From positions 16,178,948-16,242,947 of the forward strand of contig OU612071.1 in assembly GCA_914767715.1 (NCBI GenBank): a stretch of 64,000 nt of DNA, written 5' to 3'. This document shows positions 8,179 to 23,000 of the stretch, in pieces; position 1 is the stretch's first letter, and every line of letters begins with the position of its first letter. Source of the stretch: Membranipora membranacea (taxonomy: Eukaryota; Bryozoa; Gymnolaemata; Cheilostomatida; Membraniporidae). The position numbers and the translations under genes are program-made. The notes beneath the pieces are model-generated. The model saw nothing but the letters and a program-made list of their open reading frames with translations. It did no database searches and had not been told where the DNA came from.

Positions 8179-11100
8179 GTTTTAAAAATAATACCAGTTA
8201 CCTGCATAAGTTTACTGGGTGAGACAGAGGTTAAAAAGAGATGATTATTCATCAAAGCAATATTGTGTGTCAATAAATTTACCAAAGATACCGCAGATTT
8301 CATTAAAGTAGCGATAAGAGTTATTTGGAATTTAATTCTCCTCTCATCAACAAACTGAGCCAATGTCTGTATGATTCTGATGGTTCATGGCCTATTCTAA
8401 ACATCGGCGTAATTTTTACAATCGATTTTGGTAGTTTTGCCACCATCATGTGAAAAGCATGTTCCAAACTAAGGTCAAATAGCTGCGATATTTAATTGTG
8501 CAGTCTTTGAGAGGGCCATTAACCGCATACAACATAAATAGATAAGTGAATGCAATCTATGAATAGTGTCTGATTGTAACTGAACATTCCCACACTGATC
8601 ATGTAACATATCAGCGGACGTATATCTCTGATCGATAGAGAGTAAACTAATTAACTAGCATGTAGCATCGCAACGAATTTGGTGTGACGACCCGATCTGA
8701 ACTTTAATGGGTGGGTACATGTTACATACTCGTATTTCATGAGATACAACATACAGTGGTGCGTGGACCACTGCACAACACACTTGCTTTCCATCAATTC
8801 ATCGGCGCAGAGTCGCTATCGTATCGTCAAGGCACCCCCCCCTCGTCCCATAGTTCACTACTCAAATACACCACATTATGCATAGTACAAGTCATACACA
8901 AGTCAGAGAGATGACTTGTTTGCGACACAAGAGACTTCATAGGTAGCAAAAGAGTAAACGAACTGGCATACAGTGCATTAGCTCCTTGGAACTCCGAGCC
9001 ACTTACGCATGTGCTTGTTTATCATTTGCTCCATTCTCTCAACAATTGTCGATTTCTTGCAAAATACCTCGATAGAATACGCACCGTCACAGCGAGCTAA
9101 TATTTTATATGAGATATAGGGACGTCAGTGCGAACCTCAACACAGAGTTTCAAGCATCTCTAAGCGAGTAAAGATTTCTGCCCAATTAATGGCTTATTTC
9201 CCCAGGACCGTACCTATCGAATTTTGTCGATTTCTTGCAAAATACCTCGATAGAATACGAATCGTCACAGGGAGCTAATATTTTATATGAGATATAGGGA
9301 CGTCATTGCTAACCTCAAAAAAGAGTTTCAAGCGTTTCTAAGCGACTATAGAAGTCTGCCAAATTATTGGCTAAATTCCCCAGGACCGTACCTATCAATT
9401 TTTGTCGATTTCTTGCAAATTACCTCTATTGAATACGCATCATCACAGGGAGCTAAAATTTTATATGAGATATGGGGACGTCATTGCGAACCTCAAAACA
9501 GAGTTTCAAGCGTTTCGAAGCGACCATAGAATTCTACCCAAATATTGGCTAATTTCCCCAGGACCGTACATATCGATTTTTGTCGATTTCTTGCAAAGTT
9601 CTTCGAAAGAATACGCATCGTCACAGGGAGCTAATATTTTATATGAGATATAGGGACGTCATTGCGAACCTCAAAACAGAGTTTCAAGCGTTTCTAAGCG
9701 ACTATAGAATTCTGCCAAATTATTGGCTAATTTCCCCAGGACCGTACTTATCGATTTTTGTCGATTTATTGCAAATTTCCTCTATTGAATAAGCATCGTC
9801 ACAGGGAGCTAATATTTTATATGAGATATGGGGACGTCGTTGCGAACCTCAAAACAGAGTTTCAGGCGTTTCTAAGCGAGTAAAGATTTCTGCCCAATTA
9901 ATGGCTAATTTCCCCAGGACCGGACCTATCGATTTTTGTCGATTTCTTGCAAAATTCTTCGATAGAATACGCATCGTCACAGGGAGCTAATATTTTATGT
10001 GAGATATAGGGACGTCATTGCGAACCTCAATACAGAGTTTCAAGCGTTTCTAAGCGAGTAAAGATTTCTGCCCAATTATTTGCTGATTTCCCCAGGACCA
10101 GACCTATCGATTTCTGTCGAATCTTGCAAATTACCTCTATTGAATACGCATGGTCACAGGGAGCTAATATTTTTTATGAGATATAGGGACGTCATTGCGA
10201 ACCTCAAAACAGAGTTTCAAGCGTTTCTAAGCGAGTAAAGATTTCTGAACAATTAATGGCTAATTTCCCCAGGACCGGACTTATCGATTTTTGTCGATTT
10301 CTTGCAAAATTCTTCGATAGAATACGCATCGTCACAGGGAGCTAATATTTCATATGAGATATAGGGACGTCATTGCGAACCTCAAAACAGAGTTTCAAGC
10401 GTTTCTAAGCGAGTAAAGATTTCTGAACAATTAATGGCTAATTTCCCCAGGACCGGACTTATCAATTTTTGTCGATTTCTTGCAAAACTCTTCGATAGAA
10501 TACGCATGGTCACAGGGAGCTAATAATTTATATGAGATATAGGGACGTCATTGCGAACCTCAAAACAGAGTTTCAAGCGTTTCTAAGCGAGTAAAGATTT
10601 CTGCCAAATTATTGGCTAATTTCCCCAGGACCGTACCTATCAATTTTTGTCGATTTCTTGCAAATTACCTCTATTGAATACGCATCATCACAGGGAGGTA
10701 AAATTTTATATGAGATATAGGGACGTCATTGAGAACCTCAAAACAGAGTTTCAAGCGTTTCTAAGCGAGTAAAGATTTCTGCCCAATTAATGGCTAATTT
10801 CCGCAGGACCGGACCTATTGATCTTTGTCGATTTCTTGCAAAACTCTTCGATAGAATACGCATCGTCACAGGGAGCTAATATTTTTTATGAGATATAGGG
10901 ACGTCATTGCGAACCTCAAGACAGAGTTTCAAGTGTTTCTAAGCGAGTAAAGATTTCTGCCCAATTAATGGCTAATTTCCCCAGGACCGGACCTATCGAT
11001 TTTTGTTGATTTCTTGCAAATTACCTCTATAGAATACGCATCGTCACAGGGAGGTAATATTTTATATGAGATATAGGGACTTCATTGCGAACCTCAATAC

Positions 11101-12136
11101 AGAGTTTCAAGTGTTTCTAAGCGAGTAAAGATTTCTGCCCAATTATTGGATAATTTCCCCAGGACCGTACCTATCGATTTTTGTCGATTTCTTGCAAAAT
11201 TCTTCGATAGAATACGCATCGTCACAGGGAGCTAATATTTTATATGAGATATGGGGACGTCATTGCAAACCTCAAAACAGAGTTTCAAGCGTTTCTAAGC
11301 GAGTAAAGATTTCTGCCCAATTAATGGCTAATTTCCCCAGGACCGTACCTATCGATTTTTGTCGATTTCTTGCAAATTACCTCTATTGAATACGCATCAT
11401 CACAGAAAGCTAATATTTTATATGAGACATAGGGACGTCATTGCGAACCTAAAAACAGAGTTTCAAGGGTTTCAAAGCGACTATAGAATTCTGCCAAATT
11501 ATTGGCTAATTTCCTTAGGACCGTACCTATCAATTTTTGTCGATTTCTTGCAAATTACCTCTATTGAATAGGCATCATCACAGAGAGCTAAAATTTTATA
11601 TGAGATATGGGGACGTCATTGCGAACCTCAAAACAGAGTTTCAAGCGTTTCTAAGCGAGTAAAGATTTCTGCCCAATTAATGGCTAATTTTCCCAGGACC
11701 AGACCTATCGATTTCTGTCGATTTCTTGCAAATTACCTCTATTGAATACGCATGGTCACAGGGAGCTAATATTTTTTATGAGATATAGGGACGTCATTGC
11801 CAACCTCAAAACAGAGTTTCAAGCGTTTCTTAGTGAGTAAAGATTTCTGCCCAATTAATGGCTAATTTCCCCAGGACCGGACCTATCGATTTTTGTCGAT
11901 TTCTTGCAAAACTCTTCGATAGAATACGCATCGTCACATGGAGCTAATATTTTATATGAGATATAGGGACGTCATTGCGAACCTCAAGACAGAGTTTCAA
12001 GTGTTTCTAGGCGAGTAAAGATTTCTGCCAAATTATTGGCTAATTTCCCCAGGACCGTACCTATCGATTTTTGTCGATTTCTTGCAAATTACCTCTATTG
12101 AATACGCATCATCACAGGGAGCTAATATTTTATATG

Positions 12137-15100
12137 AGACATAGGGACGTCATTGCGAACCTCAAAACAGTGTTTCAAGCGTTTCTAAGCAACTATAGAA
12201 TTTTGCCAAATTATTGGCTAATTTCCCCAGGACTGTACCTATCGATTTTTGTCGATTTCTTGCAAATTCCCTCTATTGAATACGCATCATCACAGGGAGC
12301 TAATATTTTATATGAGACATAGGGACGTCATAACGAACCTCAAAACAGAGTTTCAAGCGTTTCTAAGCGACTATAGAATTTTGCCAAATTATTGGCTAAT
12401 TTCCCCAGGGCCGTACCTATCGATTTTTGTCGTATTCTTGCAAATTACCTCTATTGAAGACGCATCATCACAGGGAGCAAATATTTTATATGAGATATGG
12501 GGACGTCATTGCGAACCTCAAAACAGAGTTTCAAGCGTTTCTAAGCGAGTAAAGATTTCTGCCCAATTAATGGCTAATTTCCCCAGGACCGGACATATCG
12601 ATTTTTGTCGATTTCTTGCAAAACTCTTCGATAGAATACGCATGGTCACATGGAGCTAATATTTTATATGAGATATAGGGACGTCATTGCGAACCTCAAG
12701 ACAGAGTTTCAAGTGTTTCTAAGCGAGTAAAGATTTCTGCCCAATTAATGGCTAATTTCCCCAGGACCGGACCTATCGATTTTTGTTGATTTCTTGCAAA
12801 ATTCTTCGATAGAATACGCATCGTCACAGGGAGCTAATATTTTATGTGAGATATAGGGACGTCATTGCGAACCTCAATACAGAGTTTCAAGCGTTTCTAA
12901 GCGAGTAAAGATTTCTGCCCAATTAATGGCTAATTTCCCCAGGACCGTACCTATCGATTTTTGTCGATTTCTTGCAAAATTCTTCGATAGAATACGCATC
13001 GTCACAGGGAGCTAATATTTTATATGAGATATGGGGATGTCATTGCGAATCTCAAAACAGTGTTTCAAGCGTTTCTAAGCAACTATAGAATTTTGCCAAA
13101 TTATTGGCTAATATCCCCAGGACCGTACCTATCGATTTTTGTCGATTTCTTTCAAATTACCTCTATTGAATACGCATCATCACAGGGAGCTAATATTTTA
13201 TATGAGACATAGGGACGTCATAACAAACCTCAAAACAGAGTTTCAAGCATTTCTAAGCGACTATAGAATTTTGCCAAATTATTGGCTAATTTCCCCAGGA
13301 CCGTACCTATCGATTTTTGTCGAATTCTTGCAAATTACCTCTATTGAATACGCATCGTCATAGGGAGGTAATATTTTATATGAGATATGGGGACGTCATT
13401 GCAAACCTCAAAACAGAGTTTCAAGCGTTTCTAAGCGAGTAAAGATTTCTGCCCAATTATTGGCTAATTTCCCCAGGACCGTAAATATCGATTTTTGTCG
13501 ATTTCTTGCAAAACTCTTCGATAGAATACGCATCGTCACATGGAGCTAATATTTTATATGAGATATAGGGACGTCATTGCGAACCTCAAGACAGAGTTTC
13601 AAGTGTTTCTAAGCGAGTAAAGATTTCTGTCCAATTAATGGCTAATTTCCCCAGGACCGGACCTATCGACTTTTGTTGATTTCTTGCAAAATTCTTCGAT
13701 AGAATACGCATCGTCACAGGGAGCTAATATTTTATATGAGATATAGGGACATCATTGCGAACCTCAATACAGAGTTTCAAACGTTTCTAAGCGAGTAAAG
13801 ATTTCTGCCCAATTAATGGCTAATTTCCCCAGGACCGTACCTATCGATTTTTGTCGATTTCTTTCAAATTACCTCTATTGAATACGCATCGTCACAGGGA
13901 GCTAATATTTTATATGAGATATGGGGACGTCATTGCAAACCTCAAAACAGAGTTTCAAGCGTTTCTAAGCGAGTAAAGAATTCTGCCCAATTATTGGCTA
14001 ATTTCCCCAGGACCGTAAATATCGATTTTTGTCGATTTCTTGCAAAAAACCTCAATAGAATATGCATCGTCACAGGGAGCTAATATTTTATATGAGATAT
14101 AGGGACGTCATTGCCAACTTCAAAACAGAGTTTCAAACGTTTCTAAGCTAGTAAATAATTCTGCCCAGTTATTGGCTAATTTCCCCAGGACCGTACCTAT
14201 CGATTTTTGTCGTATTCTTGCAAATTACCTCTATTGAAGACGCATCATCACAGGGAGCAAATATTTTATATGAGATTTGGGGACGTCATTGCGAACCTCA
14301 AAACAGAGTTTCAAGCGTTTCTAAGCGAGTAAAGATTTCTGCCCAATTAATGGCTAATTTCCCCAGGACCGGACATATCGATTTTTGTCGATTTCTTGCA
14401 AAACTCTTCGATAGAATACGCATGGTCACATGGAGCTAATATTTTATATGAGACATAGGGACGTCATTGCGAACCTCAAAACAGTGTTTCAAGCGTTTCT
14501 AAGCAACTATAGAATTTTGCCAAATTATTGGCTAATTTCCCCAGGACTGTACCTATCGATTTTTGTCGATTTCTTGCAAATTACCTCTATTGAATACGCA
14601 TCATCACAGGGAGCTAATATTTTATATGAGACATAGGGACGTCATGACGAACCTCAAAACAGAGTTTCAAGCGTTTCTAAGCGACTATAGAATTTTGCCA
14701 AATTATTGGCTAATTTCCCCAGGGCCGTACCTATCGATTTTTGTCGTATTCTTGCAAATTACCTCTATTGAAGACGCATCATCACAGGGAGCAAATATTT
14801 TATATGAGATATGGGGACGTCATTGCGAACCTCAAATCAGAGTTTCAAGCGTTTCTAAGCGAGTAAAGATTTCTGCCCAATTAATGGCTAATTTCCCCAG
14901 GACCGGACCTATCGATTTTTGTCGATTTCTTGCAAAACTCTTCGATAGAATACGCATGGTCACATGGAGCTAATATTTTATATGAGATATAGGGACGTCA
15001 TTGCGAACCTCAAGACAGAGTTTCAAGTGTTTCTAAGCGAGTAAAGATTTCTGCCCAATTAATGGCTAATTTCCCCAGGACCGGACCTATCGATTTTTGT

Positions 15101-15815
15101 TGATTTCTTGCAAAATTCTTCGATAGAATACGCATCGTCACAGGGAGCTAATATTTTATGTGAGATATAGGGACGTCATTGCGAACCTCAATACAGAGTT
15201 TCAAGCGTTTCTAAGCGAGTAAAGATTTCTGCCCAATTAATGGCTAATTTCCCCAGGACCGTACCTATCGATTTTTGTCGATTTCTTGCAAAATTCTTCG
15301 ATAGAATACGCATCGTCACAGGGAGCTAATATTTTATATGAGATATGGGGATGTCATTGCGAACCTCAAAACAGTGTTTCAAGCGTTTCTAAGCAACTAT
15401 AGAATTTTGCCAAATTATTGGCTAATATCCCCAGGACCGTACCTATTGATTTTTGTCGATTTCTTTCAAATTACCTCTATTGAATACGCATCATCACAGG
15501 GAGCTAATATTTTATATGAGACATAGGGACGTCATAACAAACCTCAAAACAGAGTTTCAAGCATTTCTAAGCGACTATAGAATTTTGCCAAATTATTGGC
15601 TAATTTCCCCAGGACCGTACCTATCGATTTTTGTCGAATTCTTGCAAATTACCTCTATTGAATACGCATCGTCATAGGGAGGTAATATTTTATATGAGAT
15701 ATGGGGACGTCATTGCAAACCTCAAAACAGAGTTTCAAGCGTTTCTAAGCGAGTAAAGAATTCTGCCCAATTATTGGCTAATTTCCCCAGGACCGTAAAT
15801 ATCGATTTTTGTCGA
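12137..15815 (+). repeat. Higher-order repeat, offset 2314 bp (13 monomers)
   Basis: About 1.36 kb from 12137 reappears from 14451, exactly 13 x 178 bp later. It includes the unusual units with GTCATAACGAACC/GTCATGACGAACC, GAAGACGCATCATC and GGGGATGTCATTGC. The two copies diverge after about 13500 and 15815. Confidence 0.75.
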
Positions 15816-18800
15816 TTTCTTGCAAAAAACCTCAATAGAATACGCATCGTCACAGGGAGCTAATATTTTATATGAGATATAGGGACGTCATTGCGAACCT
15901 CAAAACAGAGTTTCGAGCGTTTCTAAGTGAGTAAAGAATTATGCCAAATTATTGGCTAATTTTCCCCAGGACCGTACCTATCGATTTTTGTCGATTTCTT
16001 GCAAATTACCTCTATTGAATACGCATCGTCACAGGGAGCTAATAACTTATATGAGATATAGGGACGTCATTGCGAACCTCAAAACAGAGTTTCAAGCGTT
16101 TCTAAGCGAGTAAAGATTTCTGCCCAATTAATGGCTAATTTTCCCAGGACCAGACCTATCGATTTCTGTCGAATCTTGCAAATTACCTCTATTGAATACG
16201 CATGGTCACAGGGAGCTAATGTTTTTTATGAGATATAGGGACGTCATTGCCAACCTCAAAACAGAGTTTCAAGCGTTTCTTAGTGAGTAAAGATTTCTGC
16301 CCAATTAATGGCTAATTTCCCCAGGACCGGACCTATCGATTTTTGTCGATTTCTTGCAAAACTCTTCGATAGAATACGCATCGTCACATGGAGCTAATAT
16401 TTTATATGAGATATAGGGACGTCATTGCGAACCTCAAGACAGAGTTTCAAGTGTTTCTAAGCGAGTAAAGATTTCTGTCCAATTAATGGCTAATTTCCCG
16501 AGGACCGGACCTATCGATTTTTGTTGATTTCTTGCAAAATTCTTCGATAGAATACGCATCGTCACAGGGAGCTAATATTTTATATGATATATAGGGACGT
16601 CATTGCGAACCTCAATACAGAGTTTCAAACGTTTCTAAGCGAGTAAAGATTTCTGCCCAATTAATGGCTAATTTCCCCAGGACCGTACCTATCGATTTTT
16701 GTCGATTTCTTTCAAATTACCTTTATTGAATACGCATCGTCACAAGGAGCTAATATTTTATATGAGATATGGGGACGTCATTGCAAACCTCAAAACAGAG
16801 TTTCAAGCGTTTCTAAGCGAGTAAAGAATTCTGCCCAATTATTGGCTAATTTCCCCAGGACCGTAAATATCGATTTTTGTCGATTTCTTGCAAAAAACCT
16901 CAATAGAATATGCATCGTCACAGGGAGCTAATATTTTATATGAGATATAGGGACGTCATTGCGAACCTCAAAACAGAGTTTCGAGCGTTTCTAAGTGAGT
17001 AAAGAATTATGCCAAATTATTTGCTAATTTTCCCCAGGACCGTACCTATCGATGTTTGTCGATTTCTTGCAAAATACCTCGATAGAATACGCATCGTCAC
17101 AGGGAGCTAATAACTTATATGAGATATAGGGACGTCATTGCAAACCTAATAACATAGTTTCAAGTGTTTCTAAGCGAGTAAAGAATTCTGTCAAATTATT
17201 TGCTAGTTTCCCATGGACCGTACGTATCGATTTTTGTCGAATTCTTGCAAAATACCTCGATAGAATACGCATCGTCACAGGGAGCTAATATTTTATATGA
17301 GATATAGGGACGTCATTGCGAACCTCAAAACAGAGTTTCAAGCGTTTCTAAGCGAGTAAAGAATTCTGCCCAATTATTGGCTAATTTCCCCAGGACTGTA
17401 CCTATCGATTTGCGTCGATTTCTTGCAAAAACCCTCAATAGAATACGTATCGTCACAGGGAGCTAATATTTTATATGAGCTATAGGGACGTCATTGCAGA
17501 CCTCAAAAAGGAGTTTCAAGCGTCTCGAAGCAGTATAGAATTCTGCCCAATTATTGGCTAATTTCCCCAGGACTGTACCAATCGATTTGCGTCGATTTCT
17601 TGCAAAAACCCTCAATAGAATACGCATCGTCACAGGGAGCTACTATTTTATATGAGATATAGGGACGTCATTGCGAACCTCAAAAGAGAGTTTCAAGCGT
17701 TTCTAAGCGAGTAAAGAATTCTGCCCAATTATTTGCTAATTTCCCCAGGACCGTACCTATCGATTTTTGTCGATTTTTTGCAAAATACCTCGATAGAATA
17801 CGCATCGTCAAAGGGAGCTAATATTTTATATGAGCTATAGGGACGTCATTGCGGGCCTCAAAAAGGAGTTTCAAGCGTTTCGAAGCATTATAGAATTCTG
17901 CTCAATTATTGGCTAATTTCCCAAGGGCCGTACCTATCGATTTTTGTTGATTTCTTGCAAAATACCTCGATAGAATACGCATCGTAACAGGGAGCAAATA
18001 TTTTATATGAGATATAGGGACGTCATTGCGAACGTCAAGACAGAGTTTCAAGTGTTTCTAAGCGAGTAAAGATTTCTGCCCAATTAATGGCTAATTTCCC
18101 CAAGACCGGACCTATCGATTTTTGTTGAATTCTTGCAAATTACCTCTATAGAATACGCATCGTCACAGGGAGCTAATATTTCATATGAGATATAGGGACG
18201 TCATTGCGAACCTCAAAACAGAGTTTCAAGCGTTTCTAAGCGAGTAAAGATTTCTGAACAATTAATGGCTAATTTCCCCAGGACCGGACTTATCGATTTT
18301 TGTCGATTTCTTGCAAAATTCTTCGATAGAACACGCATGGTCACAGGGAGCTAATATTTTATATGAGATATAGGGACGTCATTGCGAACCTCAAAACAGA
18401 GTTTCAAGCGTTTCTAAGCGAGTAAAGATTTCTGCCAAATTATTGGCTAATTTCCCCAGGACCGTAACTATCAATTTTTGTCGATTTCTTGCAAATTACC
18501 TCTATTGAATACGCATCATCACAGGGAGGTAAAATTTTATATGAGATATAGGGAGGTCATTGAGAACCTCAAAACAGAGTTTCAAGCGTTTCTAAGCGAT
18601 TAAAGATTTCTGCCCAATTAATGGCTAATTTCCGCAGGACCGGACCTATTGATCGTTGTCGATTTCTTGCAAAACTCTTTGATAGAATACGCATCGTCAC
18701 AGGGAGCTAATATTTTTTATGAGATATAGGGACGTCATTGCCAACCTCAAAACAGAGTTTCAAGCGTTTCTTAGTGAGTAAAGATTTCTGCCCAATTAAT

Positions 18801-20054
18801 GGCTAATTTCCCCAGGACCGGACCTATCGATTTTTGTCGATTTCTTGCAAAACTCTTCGATAGAATACGCATCGTCACATGGAGCTTATATTTTATATGA
18901 GATATAGGGACGTCATTGCGAACCTCAAGACAGAGTTTCAAGTGTTTCTAAGCGAGTAAAGATTTCTGCCCAATTAATGGCTAATTTCCCCAGGACCGGA
19001 CCTATCGATTTTTGTTGATTTCTTGCAAATTTCCTCTATAGAATACGCATCGTCACAGGGAGGTAATATTTTATATGAGATATAGGGACGTCATTGCGAA
19101 CCTCAATACAGAGTTTCAAGCGTTTCTAAGCGAGTAAAGATTTCTGCCCAATTATTGGATAATTTCCCCAGGACCGTACCTATCGATTTTTGTCGATTTC
19201 TTGCTAAATACCTCTATTGAATACGCATCATCACAGGAAGCTAATATTTTATATGAGACATAGGGACGTCATTTCGAACCTAAAAACAGAGTTTCAAGGG
19301 TTTCAAAGCGACTATAGAATTCTGCCAAATTATTGGCTAATTTCCCCAGGACCGTACCTATCAATTTTTGTCGATTTCTTGCAAATTACCTCTATTGAAT
19401 AGGCATCATCACAGGGAGCTAAAATTTTATATGAGATATGGGGACGTCATTGCGAACCTCAATACAGAGTTTCAAGCGTTTCTAAGCGAGTAAAGATTTC
19501 TGCCCAATTAATGGCTAATTTTCCCAGGACCAGACCTATCGATTTCTGTCGATTTCTTGCAAATTACCTCTATTGAATACGCATGGTCACAGGGAGCTAA
19601 TATTTTTTATGAGATATAGGGACGTCATTGCCAACCTCAAAACAGAGTTTCAAGCGTTTCTTAGTGAGTAAAGATTTCTGCCCAATTAATGGCTAATTTC
19701 CCCAGGACCGGACCTATCAATTTTTGTCGATTTCTTGCAAAACTCTTCGATAGAATACGCATCTTCACATGGAGCTAATATTTTATATGAGATATAGGGA
19801 CGTCATTGCGAACCTCAAGACAGAGTTTCAAGTGTTTCTAGGCGAGTAAAGATTTCTGCCAAATTATTGGCTAATTTCCCCAGGACCGTACCTATCGATT
19901 TTTGTCGATTTCTTGCAAATTACCTCTATTGAATACGCATCATCACAGGGAGCTAATATTTTATATGAGACATAGGGACGTCATTGCGAACCTCAAAACA
20001 GTGTTTCAAGCGTTTCTAAGCAACTATAGAATTTTGCCAAATTATTGGCTAATT

Positions 20055-23000
20055 TCCCCAGGACTGTACCTATCGATTTTTGTCGATTTCTTGCAAATTA
20101 CCTCTATTGAATACGCATCATCACAGGGAGCTAATATTTTATATGAGACATAGGGACGTCATGACGAACCTCAAAACAGAGTTTCAAGCGTTTCTAAGCG
20201 ACTATAGAATTTTGCCAAATTATTGGCTAATTTCCCCAGGGCCGTACCTATCGATTTTTGTCGAATTCTTGCAAATTACCTCTATTGAAGACGCATCATC
20301 ACAGGGAGCAAATATTTTATATGAGATATGGGGACGTCATTGCGAACCTCAAAACAGAGTTTCAAGCGTTTCTAAGCGAGTAAAGATTTCTGCCCAATTA
20401 ATGGCTAATTTCCCCAGGACCGGACCTATCGATTTTTGTCGATTTCTTGCAAAATTCTTCGATAGAATACGCATCGTCACAGGGAGCTAATATTTTATAT
20501 GAGATATAGGGACGTCATTGCGAACCTCAATACAGAGTTTCAAGCGTTTCTAAGCGAGTAAAGATTTCTGCCCAATTATTTGCTGATTTCCCCAGGACCA
20601 GACCTATCGATTTCTGTCGAATCTTGCAAATTACCCCTATTGAATACGCATGGTCACAGGGAGCTAATATTTTTTATGAGATATAGGGACGTCATTGCGA
20701 ACCTCAAAACAGAGTTTCAAGCGTTTCTAAGCGAGTAAAGATTTCTGAACAATTAATGGCTAATTTCCCCAGGACCGGACCTATCGATTTTTGTTGATTT
20801 CTTGCAAAATTCTTCGATAGAATACGCATCGTCACAGGGAGCTAATATTTTATGTGAGATATAGGGACGTCATTGCGAACCTCAAAACAGAGTTTCAAGC
20901 GTTTCTAAGCGAGTAAAGATTTCTGCCCAATTAATGGCTAATTTCCCCAGGACCGTACCTATCGATTTTTGTCGATTTCTTGCAAAATTCTTCGATAGAA
21001 TACGCATCGTCACAGGGAGCTAATATTTTATATGAGATATGGGGATGTCATTGCGAACCTCAAAACAGAGTTTCAAGCGTTTCTAAGCAACTATAGAATT
21101 TTGCCAAATTATTGGCTAATATCCCCAGGACCGTACCTATCGATTTTTGTCGATTTCTTTCAAATTACCTCTATTGAATACGCATCATCACAGGGAGCTA
21201 ATATTTTATATGAGACATAGGGACGTCATAACAAACCTCAAAACAGAGTTTCAAGCATTTCTAAGCGACTATAGAATTTTGCCAAATTATTGGCTAATTT
21301 CCCCAGGACCGTACCTATCGATTTTTGTCGAATTCTTGCAAATTACCTCTATTGAATACGCATCGTCATAGGGAGGTAATATTTTATATGAGACATGGGG
21401 ACGTCATTGCAAACCTCAAAACAGAGTTTCAAGCGTTTCTAAGCGAGTAAAGAATTCTGCCCAATTATTGGCTAATTTCCCCAGGACCGTAAATATCGAT
21501 TTTTGTCGATTTCTTGCAAAAAACCTCAATAGAATACGCATCGTCACAGGGAGCTAATATTTTATATGAGATATAGGGACGTCATTGCGAACCTCAAAAC
21601 AGAGTTTCGAGCGTTTCTAAGTGAGTAAAGAATTATGCCAAATTATTGGCTAATTTTCCCCAGGACCGTACCTATCGATTTTTGTCGATTTCTTGCAAAT
21701 TACCTCTATTGAATACGCATCGTCACAGGGAGCTAATAACTTATATGAGATATAGGGACGTCATTGCGAACCTCAAAACAGAGTTTCAAGCGTTTCTAAG
21801 CGAGTAAAGATTTCTGCCCAATTAATGGCTAATTTTCCAAGGACCAGACCTATCGATTTCTGTCGAATCTTGCAAATTACCTCTATTGAATACGCATGGT
21901 CACAGGGAGCTAATATTTTTTATGAGATATAGGGACGTCATTGCCAACCTCAAAACAGAGTTTCAAGCGTTTCTTAGTGAGTAAAGATTTCTGCCCAATT
22001 AATGGCTAATTTCCCCAGGACCGGACCTATCGATTTTTGTCGATTTCTTGCAAAACTCTTCGATAGAATACGCATCGTCACATGGAGCTAATATTTTATA
22101 TGAGATATAGGGACGTCATTGCGAACCTCAAGACAGAGTTTCAAGTGTTTCTAAGCGAGTAAAGATTTCTGTCCAATTAATGGCTAATTTCCCCAGGACC
22201 GGACCTATCGATTTTTGTTGATTTCTTGCAAAATTCTTCGATAGAATACGCATCGTCACAGGGAGCTAATATTTTATATGAGATATAGGGACGTCATTGC
22301 GAACCTCAATACAGAGCTTCAAACGTTTCTAAGCGAGTAAAGATTTCTGCCCAATTAATGGCTAATTTCCCCAGGACCGTACCTATCGATTTTTGTCGAT
22401 TTCTTTCAAATTACCTCTATTGAATACGCATCGTCACAAGGAGCTAATATTTTATATGAGATATGGGGACGTCATTGCAAACCTCAAAACAGAGTTTCAA
22501 GCGTTTCTAAGCGAGTAAAGAATTCTGCCCAATTATTGGCTAATTTCCCCAGGACCGTAAATATCGATTTTTGTCGATTTCTTGCAAAAAACCTCAATAG
22601 AATATGCATCGTCACAGGGAGCTAATATTTTATATGAGATATAGGGACGTCATTGCGAACCTCAAAACAGAGTTTCCAGCGTTTCTAAGTGAGTAAAGAA
22701 TTATGCCAAATTATTTGCTAATTTTCCCCAGGACCGTACCTATCGATTTTTGTCGATTTCTTGCAAAATACCTCGATAGAATACGCATCGTCACAGGGAG
22801 CTAATAACTTATATGAGATATAGGGACGTCATTGCAAACCTAATAACATAGTTTCAAGTGTTTCTAAGCGAGTAAAGAATTCTGTCAAATTATTTGCTAG
22901 TTCCCAAGGACCGTACGTATCGATTTTTGTCGAATTCTTGCAAAATACCTCGATAGAATACGCATTGTCACAGGGAGCTAATATTTTATATAAGATATAG

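Larger units (their letters stand above)
7005..9044. other. Intergenic, no gene recognised
   Basis: AT-rich DNA between the peptide gene and the satellite edge. It holds only the repeats listed separately. Open frames at 7485-7682 (minus), 8145-8363 (minus) and 8711-8914 (plus) show no recognisable domains, and the 8145 frame overlaps the duplicated segment. Confidence 0.45.

Noticed and set aside
15115-15135. CENP-B-box-like TTCGATAGAATACGC in A monomers.
   Set aside because: Aligned to the minimal box (TTCG, four bases, A, two bases, CGGG), the last block reads ACGC. The essential CGGG is missing and the match is shifted by one base.
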